Made by a program: the position numbers and the translations under genes | The notes under the pieces: generated by a model | What the model was told of the DNA's origin: nothing | Databases searched by the model: none | What the model saw: the letters and a program-made list of their open reading frames with translations, nothing else | Assembly (NCBI RefSeq): GCF_900021175.1 | Contig: NZ_FCOP01000004.1 | Coordinates: 1 to 64,000, forward strand | Length of the DNA stretch: 64,000 nucleotides | DNA from: Pseudenterobacter timonensis | GTDB taxonomy: Bacteria > Pseudomonadota > Gammaproteobacteria > Enterobacterales > Enterobacteriaceae | Direction: 5' to 3' | Shown: positions 13,006 through 23,206 of the stretch, in pieces | Layout of the letters: each line of letters opens with the position of its first letter | Numbering within the stretch: the stretch's first letter is position 1

Positions 13006-13551
13006 TTACGCTTTATCACTCGACGAGGGGGAAAGTCCGGAGACGGCTGCGGAGGTTTTCGGCTCGGTTACCGCTGCTTTCGCAACGGCAGCGTCCGCTT
13101 CTGTCTGCTTTTCGTCAGACGCGTCTGGCGTCTGCTCCGGCGCGGCGGCCTGATGCTCCGCGCTGGCTGGCGTCACGCCTTCGCGCTGCGCTTCGCTGCC
13201 TTTTACTACCGGATTATGGATGGTGTTGGCTTCGTCACTCTCCTTTTCAGGATCGTGAATGCTGTAGGAGCGTTTCATCGACTCCGCCGCTTCGCGCAGC
13301 TCGTCCATGGAGGCTTTCAGTTCCGGCGTCAGGTTGTCCATGCTCGCCTTTTCCACCTTTTTCAGGCTGTCCTGAAACTCCTGCAGCTTAAGCTCCTGCG
13401 CCAGCTCATTCTGAACCGTTGTCGCCAGCGAGCGCAACGCGCGCACCCAGCCAACTACGGTTTTGACCGCGACCGGCAAGCGTTGCGGGCCGAGCACAAT
13501 CAGGCCAATCACAAAGACCAGTACCAGTTCACTAAAACCAATGTCGAACAC
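13006..13551 (-). CDS. tatB: Sec-independent protein translocase TatB
   Basis: Single-span TatA/B-family protein that forms the substrate receptor with TatC. The N-terminal membrane helix is followed by the [15 protein letters not shown] hinge and an amphipathic helix. At 181 residues it is slightly longer than E. coli TatB (171). The extra length is in the Glu/Ala/Thr-rich C-terminal tail (about 100-181), which is low in complexity and variable in this family. Confidence 0.96.
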   Translation of the reverse strand: MFDIGFSELVLVFVIGLIVLGPQRLPVAVKTVVGWVRALRSLATTVQNELAQELKLQEFQDSLKKVEKASMDNLTPELKASMDELREAAESMKRSYSIHDPEKESDEANTIHNPVVKGSEAQREGVTPASAEHQAAAPEQTPDASDEKQTEADAAVAKAAVTEPKTSAAVSGLSPSSSDKA

Positions 13552-13554
13552 AGC

Positions 13555-13821
13555 TTACACCTGCTCTTTATCGTGGCGTTTAGCGTCATCCTTGTTGGCT
13601 TCACCCTTGCTGGCATCATCTTTTTTATCGGCGATGGATTTAGCGGTAAAATCTGCGTCCTGCCCCGATTTTTCCTGCTTGTCATCATCGCTCATCGCTT
13701 TTTTAAAGCCTTTGATAGATGCGCCGAGATCGGAACCGATGGAACCCAGCTTTTTAGTGCCGAACAACAGCACGACGATAACGGCAATGATCAACAATTG
13801 CCAGATACTGATACCACCCAT
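13555..13821 (-). CDS. tatA: Sec-independent protein translocase TatA
   Basis: Pore-forming component of the Tat system. The 88-residue product begins [20 protein letters not shown], a short membrane helix, then [21 protein letters not shown], the conserved amphipathic helix. A charged Lys/Asp-rich tail follows. It is first gene of tatABC and 3 nt from tatB. Confidence 0.97.
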   Translation of the reverse strand: MGGISIWQLLIIAVIVVLLFGTKKLGSIGSDLGASIKGFKKAMSDDDKQEKSGQDADFTAKSIADKKDDASKGEANKDDAKRHDKEQV

Positions 13822-13849
13822 ACAACTTCCTCAAGCAGTAGATGATTAA

Positions 13850-13878
13850 TTAAACAACCCGCATTATACGTATGCGGG
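13850..13878 (-). terminator. possible terminator between ubiB and tatA
   Basis: Inverted repeat CCCGCAT/ATGCGGG (13858-13864 and 13872-13878) with a 7-nt loop, followed on the minus strand by TTGTTTAATT. It would end transcripts leaving ubiB before tatA. The T-tract is interrupted, so termination may be partial, allowing ubi-tat read-through. Confidence 0.5.
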
Positions 13879-13898
13879 CTGGTGATAGCGATGCCCAA

Positions 13899-15539
13899 TC
13901 AGTGCGTTTTTCTCCACCCCATCAGCCAGACGACCACCCCTCCGGCCATCAGCCAGGCGGGCATCATCTCCCAGTCAGGGCGATTAATGAGCAGCAGCGT
14001 GCCGCTAATAAGCAGCGTTGCGCCAATACCGAAAAGATAACGGGATTGTCCCTGGCGCACGCGGTTAGAATGCAGTTCGCTTGCGATTCTATCCATACTT
14101 TGCTGAAGGTTCTTGCTCTGACGCAAACTGTTGTAAACCAGTTCAGGAATTTCGGGCATTTTTTCACTCCAGAACGGCGCCTTCTCCTTCAACGAGCGCA
14201 CAAATGCCGGAATGCCGACCTGATCTTTAATCCATGTCTCCAGGAACGGTTTCGCCGTTTTCCACAAGTCTAACTGAGGATAGAGCTGGCGGCCTACGCC
14301 CTCTACGTAAAGTAATGTTTTTTGAAGTAAAACCAGCTGAGGCTGTACTTCCATATTAAAGCGCCGCGCGGTGTTAAACAGGTTGAGCAGCACGTGGCCA
14401 AAGGAGATTTCCGCGAGTGGTTTCTCAAAAATCGGCTCGCAGACGGTACGGATCGCAAACTCAAACTCTTCTACGTTGGTGTCTGGCGGTACCCAGCCGG
14501 AATCAACGTGCAGCTCCGCCACCCTGCGGTAGTCGCGGTTGAAAAACGCGATGAAGTTCTCAGCCAGATAGCGCTTATCTTCTTTATTCAGCGACCCGAC
14601 GATGCCGCAGTCGATACCGATATATTGCGGATCGTCCGGGTGTTCATAGCTGACAAAAATGTTGCCGGGATGCATGTCGGCATGGAAGAAGCTGTCGCGG
14701 AACACCTGGGTGAAAAAGACCTGCACGCCGCGTTCGGCCAGCAGCTTCATATTGGTGCCCTGCTTTTCCAGCGCCGCGATATCCGATATCGGAATGCCGT
14801 AGATGCGCTCCATTACCATCATGTCCTGGCTGCAGTAGTCGGAATAGACTTCCGGCACGTAAAGCATTGGGCTGTTTTCAAAGTTACGACGCAGCTGGAT
14901 CGCGTTGGCTGATTCGCGCAGCAGATTGAGTTCATCGATCAGCGTTTTTTCATACTCGCGCACCACCTCCATCGGGCGTAGACGGCGGCCGTCAGGCAGC
15001 AGTCGCGGAACCCAGCGGGCAAGGCGGTAGATAAGGTTCATATCCGCTTTGATAACCGGCAGGATATCGGGGCGGATCACCTTGATGACCACCTCTTTGC
15101 CGTTCTCTTTCAGACGAGCGGTATGGACCTGCGCGATAGAGGCGGACGCCAGCGGATTAATATCAAAGTCATCAAACCAGGTTTCGATCGGCACGCCGCC
15201 CATCGCCCTTTCGATCTGCTCTTTCGCCCGTTCGCCGTCAAACGGCGCGACTTTATCCTGCAGCAGCGCCAGCTCATCGGCAATGTGCGGTGGAAAGAGA
15301 TCGCGACGGGTAGAGAGCATCTGACCAAATTTAATCCAGACCGGCCCCAGTTCCTGTAGAGCAAGGCGGAGGCGTTCCCCCAGCAGTCTCTCTTTATGGC
15401 GATTGGGCATCCAGAACAGCGTCTGGCGCCAGAGTCGCAGCGGCAGCGTGATACGCATTTTGGGAATGAGCTCATCAAGCCCGTAGCTCAAAAAGGTTCG
15501 GATGATAAAGTACAGGCGCCGAATTTCACCAGGCGTCAT
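13899..15539 (-). CDS. ubiB: ubiquinone biosynthesis atypical kinase/ATPase UbiB
   Basis: ADCK/ABC1-family protein needed for aerobic ubiquinone synthesis, thought to use ATPase activity to extract or present lipid intermediates to the Ubi complex. The 546-residue product has the KxGQ motif ([10 protein letters not shown]) near residue 90. The kinase-like lobe includes [10 protein letters not shown] and GIDCGIVG, and there are two C-terminal hydrophobic helices. Its start overlaps the ubiJ stop by 4 bp. Confidence 0.97.
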   Translation of the reverse strand: MTPGEIRRLYFIIRTFLSYGLDELIPKMRITLPLRLWRQTLFWMPNRHKERLLGERLRLALQELGPVWIKFGQMLSTRRDLFPPHIADELALLQDKVAPFDGERAKEQIERAMGGVPIETWFDDFDINPLASASIAQVHTARLKENGKEVVIKVIRPDILPVIKADMNLIYRLARWVPRLLPDGRRLRPMEVVREYEKTLIDELNLLRESANAIQLRRNFENSPMLYVPEVYSDYCSQDMMVMERIYGIPISDIAALEKQGTNMKLLAERGVQVFFTQVFRDSFFHADMHPGNIFVSYEHPDDPQYIGIDCGIVGSLNKEDKRYLAENFIAFFNRDYRRVAELHVDSGWVPPDTNVEEFEFAIRTVCEPIFEKPLAEISFGHVLLNLFNTARRFNMEVQPQLVLLQKTLLYVEGVGRQLYPQLDLWKTAKPFLETWIKDQVGIPAFVRSLKEKAPFWSEKMPEIPELVYNSLRQSKNLQQSMDRIASELHSNRVRQGQSRYLFGIGATLLISGTLLLINRPDWEMMPAWLMAGGVVVWLMGWRKTH

Positions 15540-16141
15540 TTGCCCTCCAGTTTTTCCAGGCGTTTCGCCAGTGCATCAGCCGCGCGTTCAACGGCGGCGG
15601 TCTCTTCGGCAAACCAGGCCACTTCAAGTGGCCCTGGCGCCAGACGCCACTCTTCGGTTACCACTTCCGCCGCGTAACGCTGCTGGCGTTTGGCCCCTTT
15701 AAGCAGGAGAGAGGCGCCACCGCGAACGATTTTGCCCAGCCCCTCGGCGGCGATATCGCCAATATAGGGAGCCAGCAGCTCCGCCGGGTCAAACTCCGCG
15801 AGATCGGCCAGAGCAACGAAGTTCTGTACAACCTGCAGATCGCCTTCTACTTCCAGCTCGCCGCTGCGGATCAGCGCGGTAAGCCGCTGACGATCGCGCA
15901 GCTTCGGCAGGGTGTTAAGATGGGTAATAACAGAGCAGTCCGCCTCGCCTTCCCACTCGCCCAGCACGTCAAGCTGGCGTTCGCTGAAGATCAGCACCAG
16001 CGGCGTTGAGAACTCTTTCAGGACCACGCGAAGCACTTTGCCATTCAGACGCTGCCGGGCGGTTTTCAGCGCCGGCGAACGATAGAGAAAGGTGTTCAGT
16101 ACGCTCTCAATTCCGGCTGTGACCAGCGGTTTTACAGGCAT
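15536..16141 (-). CDS. ubiJ: ubiquinone biosynthesis accessory factor UbiJ
   Basis: SCP2-domain lipid-binding protein that forms part of the soluble Ubi metabolon with UbiK. I chose the start [13 protein letters not shown] (201 residues, as in E. coli); an upstream in-frame ATG at 16186 would add 15 non-conserved residues. The C-terminal ~40 residues are predicted helical or coiled ([19 protein letters not shown]). In E. coli an sRNA named EsrE has been reported from the 3' part of this gene; I cannot test that here. Confidence 0.95.
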   Translation of the reverse strand: MPVKPLVTAGIESVLNTFLYRSPALKTARQRLNGKVLRVVLKEFSTPLVLIFSERQLDVLGEWEGEADCSVITHLNTLPKLRDRQRLTALIRSGELEVEGDLQVVQNFVALADLAEFDPAELLAPYIGDIAAEGLGKIVRGGASLLLKGAKRQQRYAAEVVTEEWRLAPGPLEVAWFAEETAAVERAADALAKRLEKLEGK

Positions 16142-16154
16142 AAGCGGCCTCCAT

Positions 16155-16910
16155 TCAGAACTTATACCCGCGGTGCAGGGCAACAACGCCCGCCGTCAGG
16201 TTAAAATATTCAACGTTTTCGAACTCTGCATCCTGCATCATGGCCTTCAGCGTGTCCTGATCCGGGTGCATACGGATAGATTCCGCCAGATAGCGGTAGC
16301 TTTCCGCGTCGTTTGCCACGACTTCCCCGATACGCGGTAACACGTGGAAAGAATAAGCGTCGTAGGCCTTACTCATCGGCTCAATAATCGGTTTGGAAAA
16401 CTCCAGTACCAGCAGACGTCCGCCTGGCTTCAGTACGCGATACATCGAGCGCAGCGCCTTCTCTTTATCGGTAACGTTACGCAGACCAAAGGAGATGGTA
16501 ATGCAGTCAAAGGTGTTATCCGGAAAAGGCAGCGCTTCGGCGTTGGCCTGAACGTACTCCACATTGCCCACCACGCCGATATTACGCAGCTTTTCACGCC
16601 CCATTTTCAGCATGGAGTCGTTGATATCTGCCAGCACAACGCGACCGCTTTCTCCAACCATACGGGAGAATTTCGCGGTGAGATCGCCCGTACCGCCGGC
16701 CAGATCCAGCACGGTCTGCCCGCGGCGCACGCCGCTACAGTCGATAGTGAAACGCTTCCACAAGCGATGAATGCCGAATGACATCAGGTCATTCATGACA
16801 TCGTACTTTGCCGCCACGGAGTGAAACACGTGGGCCACCATATCCGCTTTCTGCGCTTTGGCGACAGTCTGGAAACCAAAGTGCGTTGTTTCTTGTGAAT
16901 CTTCAACCAT
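16155..16910 (-). CDS. ubiE: ubiquinone/menaquinone C-methyltransferase
   Basis: SAM-dependent C-methyltransferase shared by ubiquinone and menaquinone synthesis. The 251-residue product has SAM motif [12 protein letters not shown] (about 68-78), the NxSMLxxGR-type region and the FGLRNVTD signature. It is first gene of ubiE-ubiJ-ubiB, 13 nt from ubiJ. Confidence 0.98.
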   Translation of the reverse strand: MVEDSQETTHFGFQTVAKAQKADMVAHVFHSVAAKYDVMNDLMSFGIHRLWKRFTIDCSGVRRGQTVLDLAGGTGDLTAKFSRMVGESGRVVLADINDSMLKMGREKLRNIGVVGNVEYVQANAEALPFPDNTFDCITISFGLRNVTDKEKALRSMYRVLKPGGRLLVLEFSKPIIEPMSKAYDAYSFHVLPRIGEVVANDAESYRYLAESIRMHPDQDTLKAMMQDAEFENVEYFNLTAGVVALHRGYKF

Positions 16911-16976
16911 CTCAGAGCCTGCTTATCAATCAAATGTTCGTGAAGTGTAACAGATTGGGCGCATTTGCCCTACGAT

Positions 16977-18434
16977 TCAACCCCCATGGAATAATCGATC
17001 TGACCGGGTATTATCGGCATTCTGCGGGGCTAACTTATTGTCTTTATAGTCCAAATTCTGTTCATTTGCCCCTTCGCGCAGGCGATACTCCTCATCCTGC
17101 GCCATCGCCTGTTCTGCCAGTTCAGGATTAATCTCCCTTTTTACCTCCACGCCAAGCCCGCGGAACGCCTCCGCCTGCGCCAGCAGGTTGCCGCGCCCGG
17201 AACTGAGTTTTTTCATCGCCTGGCGGTAGTTATCCTGCGCACGCTCCAGACTGCTCCCGACGGCGGACATATCATCCACAAACAGGCGCATTTTGTCGTA
17301 AAGCTTGCTGGCGCGATCGGCGATCTGCTGCGCGTTGCGGCTCTGGTGCTCGTAACGCCAGAGGTTAGAAATGGTGCGCAGCGCCACCAGCAGCGTGGTG
17401 GGACTGACCAGCATAATGTTATTTTTTAACGCTTCGTTAATCAGCTCCGGCTGCCTGTCGAGCGCCAGCAGAAAAGCGGGCTCAACCGGAATAAACATCA
17501 GCACATAGTCCAGCGACCGCAGTCCCGGCAGCTGTTGATAATCTTTGCGTCCCAGCAGGCGGATATGGTTGCGCACCGAGGCGATATGCTCCTGTAGTGC
17601 CGATTCGCGGGTATAGTCATCTTCGGCATTGAAGTAACGCTCGTAAGCGACAAGCGTCATTTTGGCATCCACCACCACATCCTTTCCCTGCGGCAGGCGG
17701 ACTATCACATCCGGCTGCATACGCGCACGCGCCTCGGTCTCAATGCTGACCTGGGTTTCATATTCATAGCCCTCCCGCAGGCCAGACGCCTCCAGCACGC
17801 GGGCCAGCACTACCTCTCCCCAGTTGCCCTGCGCTTTGTTATCGCCCTTCAGGGCGCGCGTAAGGTTGATAGCCTCCTGGGCCATCCGGGCGTTGAGCTG
17901 CTGAAGCTGACGGATTTCATGCGCAAGGGTGTGGCGCTCACGCGCCTCCTGACCAAAACTCTCCTGTACCTGACGCCGGAAGCCGTCCAGTTGCTCGCGC
18001 AGAGGAGTGAGAACGCTGTTCAGGCTCTGCCGGTTTTGTTCATCTACGCGGCGGTTGCTCTGTTCGAAGATACGGTTAGCGAGGTTTTCGAACTGTTCGC
18101 TCAGGCGCTGTTCGCTGTTGATCATCTGGCGGATTTTATCTTCCGCATGCAGCTGGGTGGCTTCGAGACGGGTGGTGACTTCGCGCAGGTCGGCTTCAAG
18201 CGAGCTATTGATATCCCGCAGGCTGCGCAGTTCGTTATTGAGCAGTTCGCACTCGTCGCGCCAGTGGCCGCTCTGGGCGAGCTGTTGCCTGACTGCGCTC
18301 AGCTCGGCGATCATCTCTTCACGATCGGCCAGCAGGTCGGCACGGTGTTGCGTATGCTGGAGGCTCGCGGCGAGCCAGCCGATGCCCGCGCCCACCAGCG
18401 CAATAACCGCATAAATCAGGATTGAGATATCCAT
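16977..18434 (-). CDS. rmuC: DNA recombination protein RmuC
   Basis: Protein that limits inversion at short inverted repeats in E. coli, predicted to be a nuclease. The 485-residue product has an N-terminal membrane helix (about 4-24) and a long coiled coil (about 25-190). The PD-(D/E)XK-like domain (about 200-400) contains QGNWGE and DVVVDAKMTL. The C-terminal ~40 residues are divergent and about 10 residues longer than in E. coli. Confidence 0.94.
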   Translation of the reverse strand: MDISILIYAVIALVGAGIGWLAASLQHTQHRADLLADREEMIAELSAVRQQLAQSGHWRDECELLNNELRSLRDINSSLEADLREVTTRLEATQLHAEDKIRQMINSEQRLSEQFENLANRIFEQSNRRVDEQNRQSLNSVLTPLREQLDGFRRQVQESFGQEARERHTLAHEIRQLQQLNARMAQEAINLTRALKGDNKAQGNWGEVVLARVLEASGLREGYEYETQVSIETEARARMQPDVIVRLPQGKDVVVDAKMTLVAYERYFNAEDDYTRESALQEHIASVRNHIRLLGRKDYQQLPGLRSLDYVLMFIPVEPAFLLALDRQPELINEALKNNIMLVSPTTLLVALRTISNLWRYEHQSRNAQQIADRASKLYDKMRLFVDDMSAVGSSLERAQDNYRQAMKKLSSGRGNLLAQAEAFRGLGVEVKREINPELAEQAMAQDEEYRLREGANEQNLDYKDNKLAPQNADNTRSDRLFHGG

Positions 18435-18523
18435 AACGTCCCCTGCATTAACCTTTCCCGCACAAAATAGGATTGTGCTGTATAAACGTCCAGTTTGAAA
18501 GGCTTTTCCTGCGAGGCGCTACG

Positions 18524-18554
18524 CAAAAAGAGAAGGCCGAACGGGTCGGCCTTC
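18524..18554 (-). terminator. intrinsic terminator of udp
   Basis: Perfect 9-bp stem GAAGGCCGA/TCGGCCTTC (18532-18540 and 18546-18554) with a 5-nt loop, followed on the minus strand by TCTTTTT. It lies 18 bp after the udp stop codon. Confidence 0.9.
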
Positions 18555-18571
18555 GTTATCAGAGGGGGAAA

Positions 18572-19333
18572 TTAGATCAGACGACGAGCCGCTTCAACCA
18601 CGATTTTCACCGCATGGCTTTCGGTCTGTTTCATCGTTTCGGCGTTCGGGATCTCCTGCTGGGTGCGGTTAACGATCACACCCGCCACCATACCGGCACG
18701 CAGCCCCTGGCTGGCGCACATTGTCAACAGCGTAGCTGATTCCATTTCGTAGTTCATTACGCCCATCGCCTGCCACTCTTCCATTGAGCCTTTAAAACGG
18801 CTGACCACGCGGCCGGAGAAGGTGTCGTAGCGCTCCTGGCCCGGATAGAAGGTGTCGGAGGAGGCCGTTACGCCCACATGGGTTGTGGCGCCGACCGATT
18901 TCGCCGCTTCAACCAGCGCAGTGGTGCATTCAAAATCGGCTACCGCCGGAAATTCCATCGGTGCAAAGTGCAGGCTCGCGCCATCCAGACGAACGGAGGC
19001 GGTGGTGACCAGCACGTCGCCCACGTTGATGTGCGGCTGAATCGCGCCGGTGGTACCGATGCGCAGGAAGGTACGGATGCCCAGCTGCGCCAGCTCTTCA
19101 ACGGCAATGGAGGTCGATGGACCGCCGATCCCGGTTGAGCAGACGATCACCGCTTTGCCATCCAGCTCGGCACGCCAGGTGGTAAATTCACGATGGGATG
19201 CCAGTTTTACCGGCTTATCCATGAGCGCGGCGATCTTTTCCACACGCTCAGGATCGCCCGGGACGATCGCAAGCGTAGCCCCTTGTAAATCGTTTTTAGT
19301 GAGGCCGAGATGAAAAACATCAGACTTAGACAT
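18572..19333 (-). CDS. udp: uridine phosphorylase
   Basis: Cytosolic nucleoside phosphorylase converting uridine and phosphate to uracil and ribose-1-phosphate in pyrimidine salvage. The 253-residue product matches E. coli length and begins [19 protein letters not shown]. Phosphate-binding [14 protein letters not shown] and the nucleoside-binding [10 protein letters not shown] are present. It has its own promoter with two CRP sites and an intrinsic terminator. Confidence 0.98.
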   Translation of the reverse strand: MSKSDVFHLGLTKNDLQGATLAIVPGDPERVEKIAALMDKPVKLASHREFTTWRAELDGKAVIVCSTGIGGPSTSIAVEELAQLGIRTFLRIGTTGAIQPHINVGDVLVTTASVRLDGASLHFAPMEFPAVADFECTTALVEAAKSVGATTHVGVTASSDTFYPGQERYDTFSGRVVSRFKGSMEEWQAMGVMNYEMESATLLTMCASQGLRAGMVAGVIVNRTQQEIPNAETMKQTESHAVKIVVEAARRLI

Positions 19334-19379
19334 AGGGTGACTCCTCTGTGGGTCGGTTTGTCAGAAGAAGTAAAACGGT

Positions 19380-19474
19380 ACTTTACAGAAGCACACGGTG
19401 AAATTTCGTGACTCAACTCACCATGAATGAAAATGGTTGCAGTTGATTTCCATAAAATAGTGATTTACATCACA
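19380..19474 (-). promoter_or_regulatory. udp promoter with two CRP sites (CytR-type arrangement)
   Basis: Two CRP-like sites lie upstream of udp: CGTGA-N6-TCACC (19407-19422) and AGTGA-N6-TCACA (19459-19474). Their centres are 52 bp apart, matching the -41.5/-93.5 spacing known at E. coli udp, where CytR sandwiches between two CRP dimers. A -10 like TAAAGT (19380-19385) puts the start near 19373. A GTTGCA motif between the sites may belong to the CytR operator. Confidence 0.7.
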
Positions 19475-19589
19475 TTAACAAGTTATATCAATATAGGCTG
19501 CCCAAAAGATAGCCCGTTTCGGGCACTGTGGGTTGTTAACCTGGTGTCTATATTTACCTTTGCGCTAACTCATTGGTACGGAGAATGCC

Positions 19590-20393
19590 ATGACTGAAAA
19601 GACCGGTTTTGCACCCGCTGCAGCCCCGCATGCCTCAACCATCGTTTCAACGTCAGAAGCGGCCATTACGGCTGGCGAGACGACTATCCCCTCTCAGGGC
19701 GAGAATATGCCCGCTTACCACGCTCGTCCAAAATCAGCCGCAGGCCCGTTGCCGGTTGTGATTGTGGTACAGGAAATTTTCGGCGTACATGAGCATATTC
19801 GCGACATCTGCCGCCGCCTGGCGCTGGAAGGGTATCTGGCCGTGGCGCCGGAGCTCTATTTCCGTCAGGGCGATCCGAACGAGTATACCGATATTCCGAC
19901 ACTCTTCAGCAACCTGGTTTCAAAGGTGCCGGATGCGCAGGTGCTGGCCGATCTGGACCATGTCGCCAGCTGGGCGGCGCGCAACGGCGGCGATCCGCAC
20001 CGTCTGATGATCACCGGCTTCTGCTGGGGCGGGCGTATCAGCTGGCTCTATGCGGCGCACAATCCGCAGCTCAAGGCCGCCGTCACCTGGTACGGCCGGC
20101 TGGTGGGTGACAAAACGCTGAACTCGCCAAAACATCCGGTGGATATCGCCACGGATTTGACCGCGCCGGTGCTCGGGCTCTATGGCGGACAGGATACTGG
20201 TATCCCACTTGAGTCGGTGGAAACGATGCGCCAGGCGCTGCGCGCGGCAAATGCCAAAGCTGAAATCGTGGTTTACCCCGATGCAGGGCATGCGTTTAAT
20301 GCCGACTATCGTCCGAGCTACCATGAAGAGTCGGCTAAAGATGGCTGGCAGAGGATGCTGGACTGGTTTCGCCAGTACGGCGGTAAAAAATAA
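19590..20393 (+). CDS. dlhH: putative dienelactone hydrolase family protein
   Basis: Alpha/beta hydrolase of the dienelactone hydrolase family (YsgA/DlhH); the physiological substrate is unknown. The 267-residue product has a Cys nucleophile C145 in GFCWGGR, D202 (GGQDTG) and H234 (DAGHAFN), the expected Cys-Asp-His triad. The start has GGAGAA upstream. It diverges from udp and is followed by the REP array at 20412. Confidence 0.93.
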   Translation: MTEKTGFAPAAAPHASTIVSTSEAAITAGETTIPSQGENMPAYHARPKSAAGPLPVVIVVQEIFGVHEHIRDICRRLALEGYLAVAPELYFRQGDPNEYTDIPTLFSNLVSKVPDAQVLADLDHVASWAARNGGDPHRLMITGFCWGGRISWLYAAHNPQLKAAVTWYGRLVGDKTLNSPKHPVDIATDLTAPVLGLYGGQDTGIPLESVETMRQALRAANAKAEIVVYPDAGHAFNADYRPSYHEESAKDGWQRMLDWFRQYGGKK

Positions 20394-20411
20394 TCGCGCC
20401 GGATGATAAAA

Positions 20412-20692
20412 GCCGGGTGGCGGCTGCGCCTTACCCGGCCTACAGTCCTGCTCCGATACTGCCCCGCTTCACGGCGTGTTGCCGGGTGGCGGCTGCGCCT
20501 TACCCGGCCTACCGTCCTGCCCCGATACTGGCCCGCTTCACGGCGTGTTGCCGGGTGGCGGCTGCGCCTTACCCGGCCTACCGTCCTGCTCCGATACTGC
20601 CCCGCTTCACGGCGTGTTGCCGGGTGGCGGCTGCGCCTTACCCGGCCTACAGAACTTCATCGGTAGGCCCGGTAAGCGAAGCGCCACCGGGC
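20412..20692. repeat. REP/BIME array: four direct REPs with 69-bp period plus one inverted REP
   Basis: A ~32-bp REP beginning GCCGGGTGGCGGCTGCGCC recurs at 20412, 20481, 20550 and 20619, exactly 69 bp apart, including a nearly identical 37-bp spacer. An inverted REP (20663-20692) closes the array. Each REP can fold into a stem-loop. The array lies between the convergent 3' ends of dlhH and metE, a usual place for BIMEs. The 69-bp period is a multiple of 3, which produces artefactual open frames across it. This accounts for the whole stretch between the two genes. Confidence 0.93.
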
Positions 20693-20707
20693 AATGGCGT
20701 GTTGCGA

Positions 20708-22969
20708 CTACGCCTGACGCAAATTCTGCGCCGCTTTCACCATGTTCGCCAGCGCGCTACGGGTTTCCGGCCAGCCACGGGTTTTCAGGCCGCAATCCGG
20801 GTTAACCCACAGGCGCTCTACCGGGATACGCTGAGCCGCCTTTAACAGCAGCGCTTCAATCCACTCTACGCTCGGTACGTTCGGGGAGTGAATATCGTAT
20901 ACGCCCGGCCCGATTTCGTTCGGATAGTCGAACTCCTCGAACGACTCCAGCAGCTCCATGTCGGAACGCGAAGTTTCAATGGTGATCACATCCGCATCCA
21001 GCGCGGCGATGGAGTCCATAATGTCGTTAAATTCGCAGTAACACATGTGGGTGTGGATCTGGGTATCATCCTTCGCCACCGCCGCGTTGATGCGGAACGC
21101 TTCCACGCCCCACTTCAGGTAGGCGTCCCAGTCGCTGCGCTTCAGCGGCAAACCTTCGCGCAAAGCTGGCTCATCAATCTGGATAATACCGATACCGGCC
21201 GCTTCCAGATCGGCCACCTCATCACGCAGCGCCAGAGCGATTTGTTTGGCGATGGTTTCGCGGCTCACATCTTCACGCGGGAACGACCAGCAGAGAATAG
21301 TCACCGGACCGGTCAGCATCCCTTTTACCGGCTTGTCGGTGAGCGACTGGGCATATTTCGCCCACTCTACCGTAATCGGTGCCGGGCGGCTGATATCGCC
21401 AATCACTACCGGCGGCTTCACGCAGCGGGAGCCGTAGCTCTGTACCCAGCCGTTCTGGGTAAAGACGAATCCATCCAGGTGTTCGCCAAAATACTCCACC
21501 ATGTCGTTACGCTCGGCTTCACCGTGTACCAAAACGTCCAGCCCTAACCGCTCCTGTTCAGCAATCGCCTGTTTGATATGCCCGGCGATGCCGGTGCGAT
21601 AGCTGCTGGCATCCAGATTGCCCTTTTTAAAGTCCAGGCGCAGGCCGCGGATTTCCGTTGTCTGCGGGAAGGAGCCAATTGTGGTGGTCGGCCACGCCGG
21701 CAGCTTAAAGCGTGCACGCTGGGCTTCAGCGCGAACTTCATAAGGATTATTGCGCTGACTCTCTTTCGCGGTGACGGCCGCCAGACGCTTTTCTACCGCC
21801 GCGTAGTGAACCCGGCTGGAGTGACGGCGCGCCTGTATCGGGGCGCTCCACTCACTGATGGCCGCCGTATCGCCGCTGTTCAGCGCGTCGCGCAGCAGGG
21901 CCAGTTCCTGACATTTTTGAAGAGCAAAGGCAAACCAGCTTTTGACTTCTTCATCCAGGCGGGTTTCGACGCTGAGGTCAATCGGACTGTGCAGCAGCGA
22001 GCAGGATGAAGCAACCCACAGCTCACGTTTACCGACGATCTCCTTAATTTGGGCATATTTTTCTGTCAAATCGGCGCGCCAGACGTTACGGCCGTTTACC
22101 AGTCCTGCCGAAAGCAGCCAGTCGGCGGGCAGACGGGCGTGTAGCTCCGCCACCTCATCGTGACCATGCACCAGATCCACATGCAGCCCCTGTACCGGCA
22201 GCGCAGCGATGGTCTCAAGGTTATGGGTGATCCCTTCGAAATAGGTGGTCAGCAGCAGTTTCACCTGCCCTGCAAGCGCATCGTAAGCCGGCTTCCAGGC
22301 CTCCAGCCACGCCTGCGGCAGCTCCAGCACCAGCGCTGGTTCATCAATCTGCACCCACTCAATACCGCGTTTCGCCAGCTCTGCCAGCACCTCCTGATAG
22401 ACGGGCAGAATATCGTTAAGCAGGCTCAGACGATCAAACTGCTCGCCTTTCACCTTGCCCAGCCACAGGTAGGTAACCGGCCCCAGCAGCACCGGCTTGA
22501 CCTTGTGGCCCAGCGCCAGCGCCTCGTCGACTTCATCCAGCAGCTGTCTCCAGGTGAGTTTAAACTGCTGGCCTTTCACAAACTCCGGCACCATATAGTG
22601 GTAATTGGTGTTAAACCACTTGGTCATCTCCGCCGCTGCCGCCGGTTCGCCGGTCGGGGCGCGTCCACGGCCGATCCGGAACAGGGTGTCGATATCCACC
22701 GAGCCGTCGTTGTTCTGATGACGAGCCGGCACATTGCCAAGGAGCAGGCTGGTGGTCAGAACATGGTCGTACCAGGCGAAATCGCCCACCGGCAGCAGAT
22801 CGATGCCTGCCTGTTTCTGCTGCTCCCAGTGGCGCGCGCGCAGCTCGCGGCCCGTTGCCAGCAGCTCTTCACGGGTAGCGTTACCGGCCCAATAGCTCTC
22901 CTGCGCTTTTTTCAGTTCGCGACGCAGGCCGACGCGAGGGAAGCCCAGGGTGTGATTGCGGATTGTCAT
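20708..22969 (-). CDS. metE: cobalamin-independent methionine synthase
   Basis: Transfers a methyl group from 5-methyltetrahydropteroyltriglutamate to homocysteine. The 753-residue product matches E. coli. It has duplicated TIM-barrel halves; the C-terminal half carries Zn ligands in HTHMCYCEF (H641, C643) and C726 ([11 protein letters not shown]). It diverges from metR across a 236-bp regulatory region with MetJ boxes. Confidence 0.98.
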   Translation of the reverse strand: MTIRNHTLGFPRVGLRRELKKAQESYWAGNATREELLATGRELRARHWEQQKQAGIDLLPVGDFAWYDHVLTTSLLLGNVPARHQNNDGSVDIDTLFRIGRGRAPTGEPAAAAEMTKWFNTNYHYMVPEFVKGQQFKLTWRQLLDEVDEALALGHKVKPVLLGPVTYLWLGKVKGEQFDRLSLLNDILPVYQEVLAELAKRGIEWVQIDEPALVLELPQAWLEAWKPAYDALAGQVKLLLTTYFEGITHNLETIAALPVQGLHVDLVHGHDEVAELHARLPADWLLSAGLVNGRNVWRADLTEKYAQIKEIVGKRELWVASSCSLLHSPIDLSVETRLDEEVKSWFAFALQKCQELALLRDALNSGDTAAISEWSAPIQARRHSSRVHYAAVEKRLAAVTAKESQRNNPYEVRAEAQRARFKLPAWPTTTIGSFPQTTEIRGLRLDFKKGNLDASSYRTGIAGHIKQAIAEQERLGLDVLVHGEAERNDMVEYFGEHLDGFVFTQNGWVQSYGSRCVKPPVVIGDISRPAPITVEWAKYAQSLTDKPVKGMLTGPVTILCWSFPREDVSRETIAKQIALALRDEVADLEAAGIGIIQIDEPALREGLPLKRSDWDAYLKWGVEAFRINAAVAKDDTQIHTHMCYCEFNDIMDSIAALDADVITIETSRSDMELLESFEEFDYPNEIGPGVYDIHSPNVPSVEWIEALLLKAAQRIPVERLWVNPDCGLKTRGWPETRSALANMVKAAQNLRQA

Positions 22970-23118
22970 GTTCTCTTCCTCTAGTTAATTGTAAATCCTG
23001 TGGATTTTGAATTTAGGGAAGGCGGCAAGTTTGCTCATCCCCGGGAGCTTACTCAAGTAAGTGACCGGGGGGAGTAAACGCAGCCAACGCACCATAAATT
23101 TAAAAGACGAGGGATTTT

Positions 23119-23142
23119 AGCCGTCCAGATGTTTACACATCC
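23119..23142. promoter_or_regulatory. MetJ operator: three tandem met boxes between metE and metR
   Basis: Three contiguous 8-mers AGCCGTCC, AGATGTTT and ACACATCC resemble the consensus AGACGTCT at 6, 6 and 5 of 8 positions. They are in register, as needed for cooperative MetJ-SAM binding. The position between divergent metE and metR matches E. coli, where MetJ represses both. Confidence 0.75.
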
Positions 23143-23193
23143 ATAATTGACAGTTACTGTATATTCCTCAAGCGCAAAATGTTCATGGCGAAG

Positions 23194-23206
23194 TGAAGGA
23201 CTTTCA
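23194..23206. promoter_or_regulatory. possible MetR-type palindrome overlapping the metR start
   Basis: TGAAGGACTTTCA fits the MetR/LysR-type half-site pattern TGAA-N5-TTCA. Its last base is the A of the metR ATG and it also contains the metR ribosome site (AAGGA). If bound, it could give autoregulation of metR or control of metE. The match may be coincidental. Confidence 0.4.

Noticed and set aside
16300-16320. GCGGTAGC sequence resembling an ops element
   Set aside because: It is inside ubiE coding sequence, on the strand opposite to transcription, and not in an operon leader.
20412-20650. CRISPR-like regular repeat spacing
   Set aside because: The repeats are REP palindromes with identical spacers, and no cas gene is present; spacers of a CRISPR array would differ.
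20403-20845. Open frames of 87-142 codons with a repeated 23-residue unit
   Set aside because: They are produced by the 69-bp REP repeats, lack a ribosome site and run into metE antisense.
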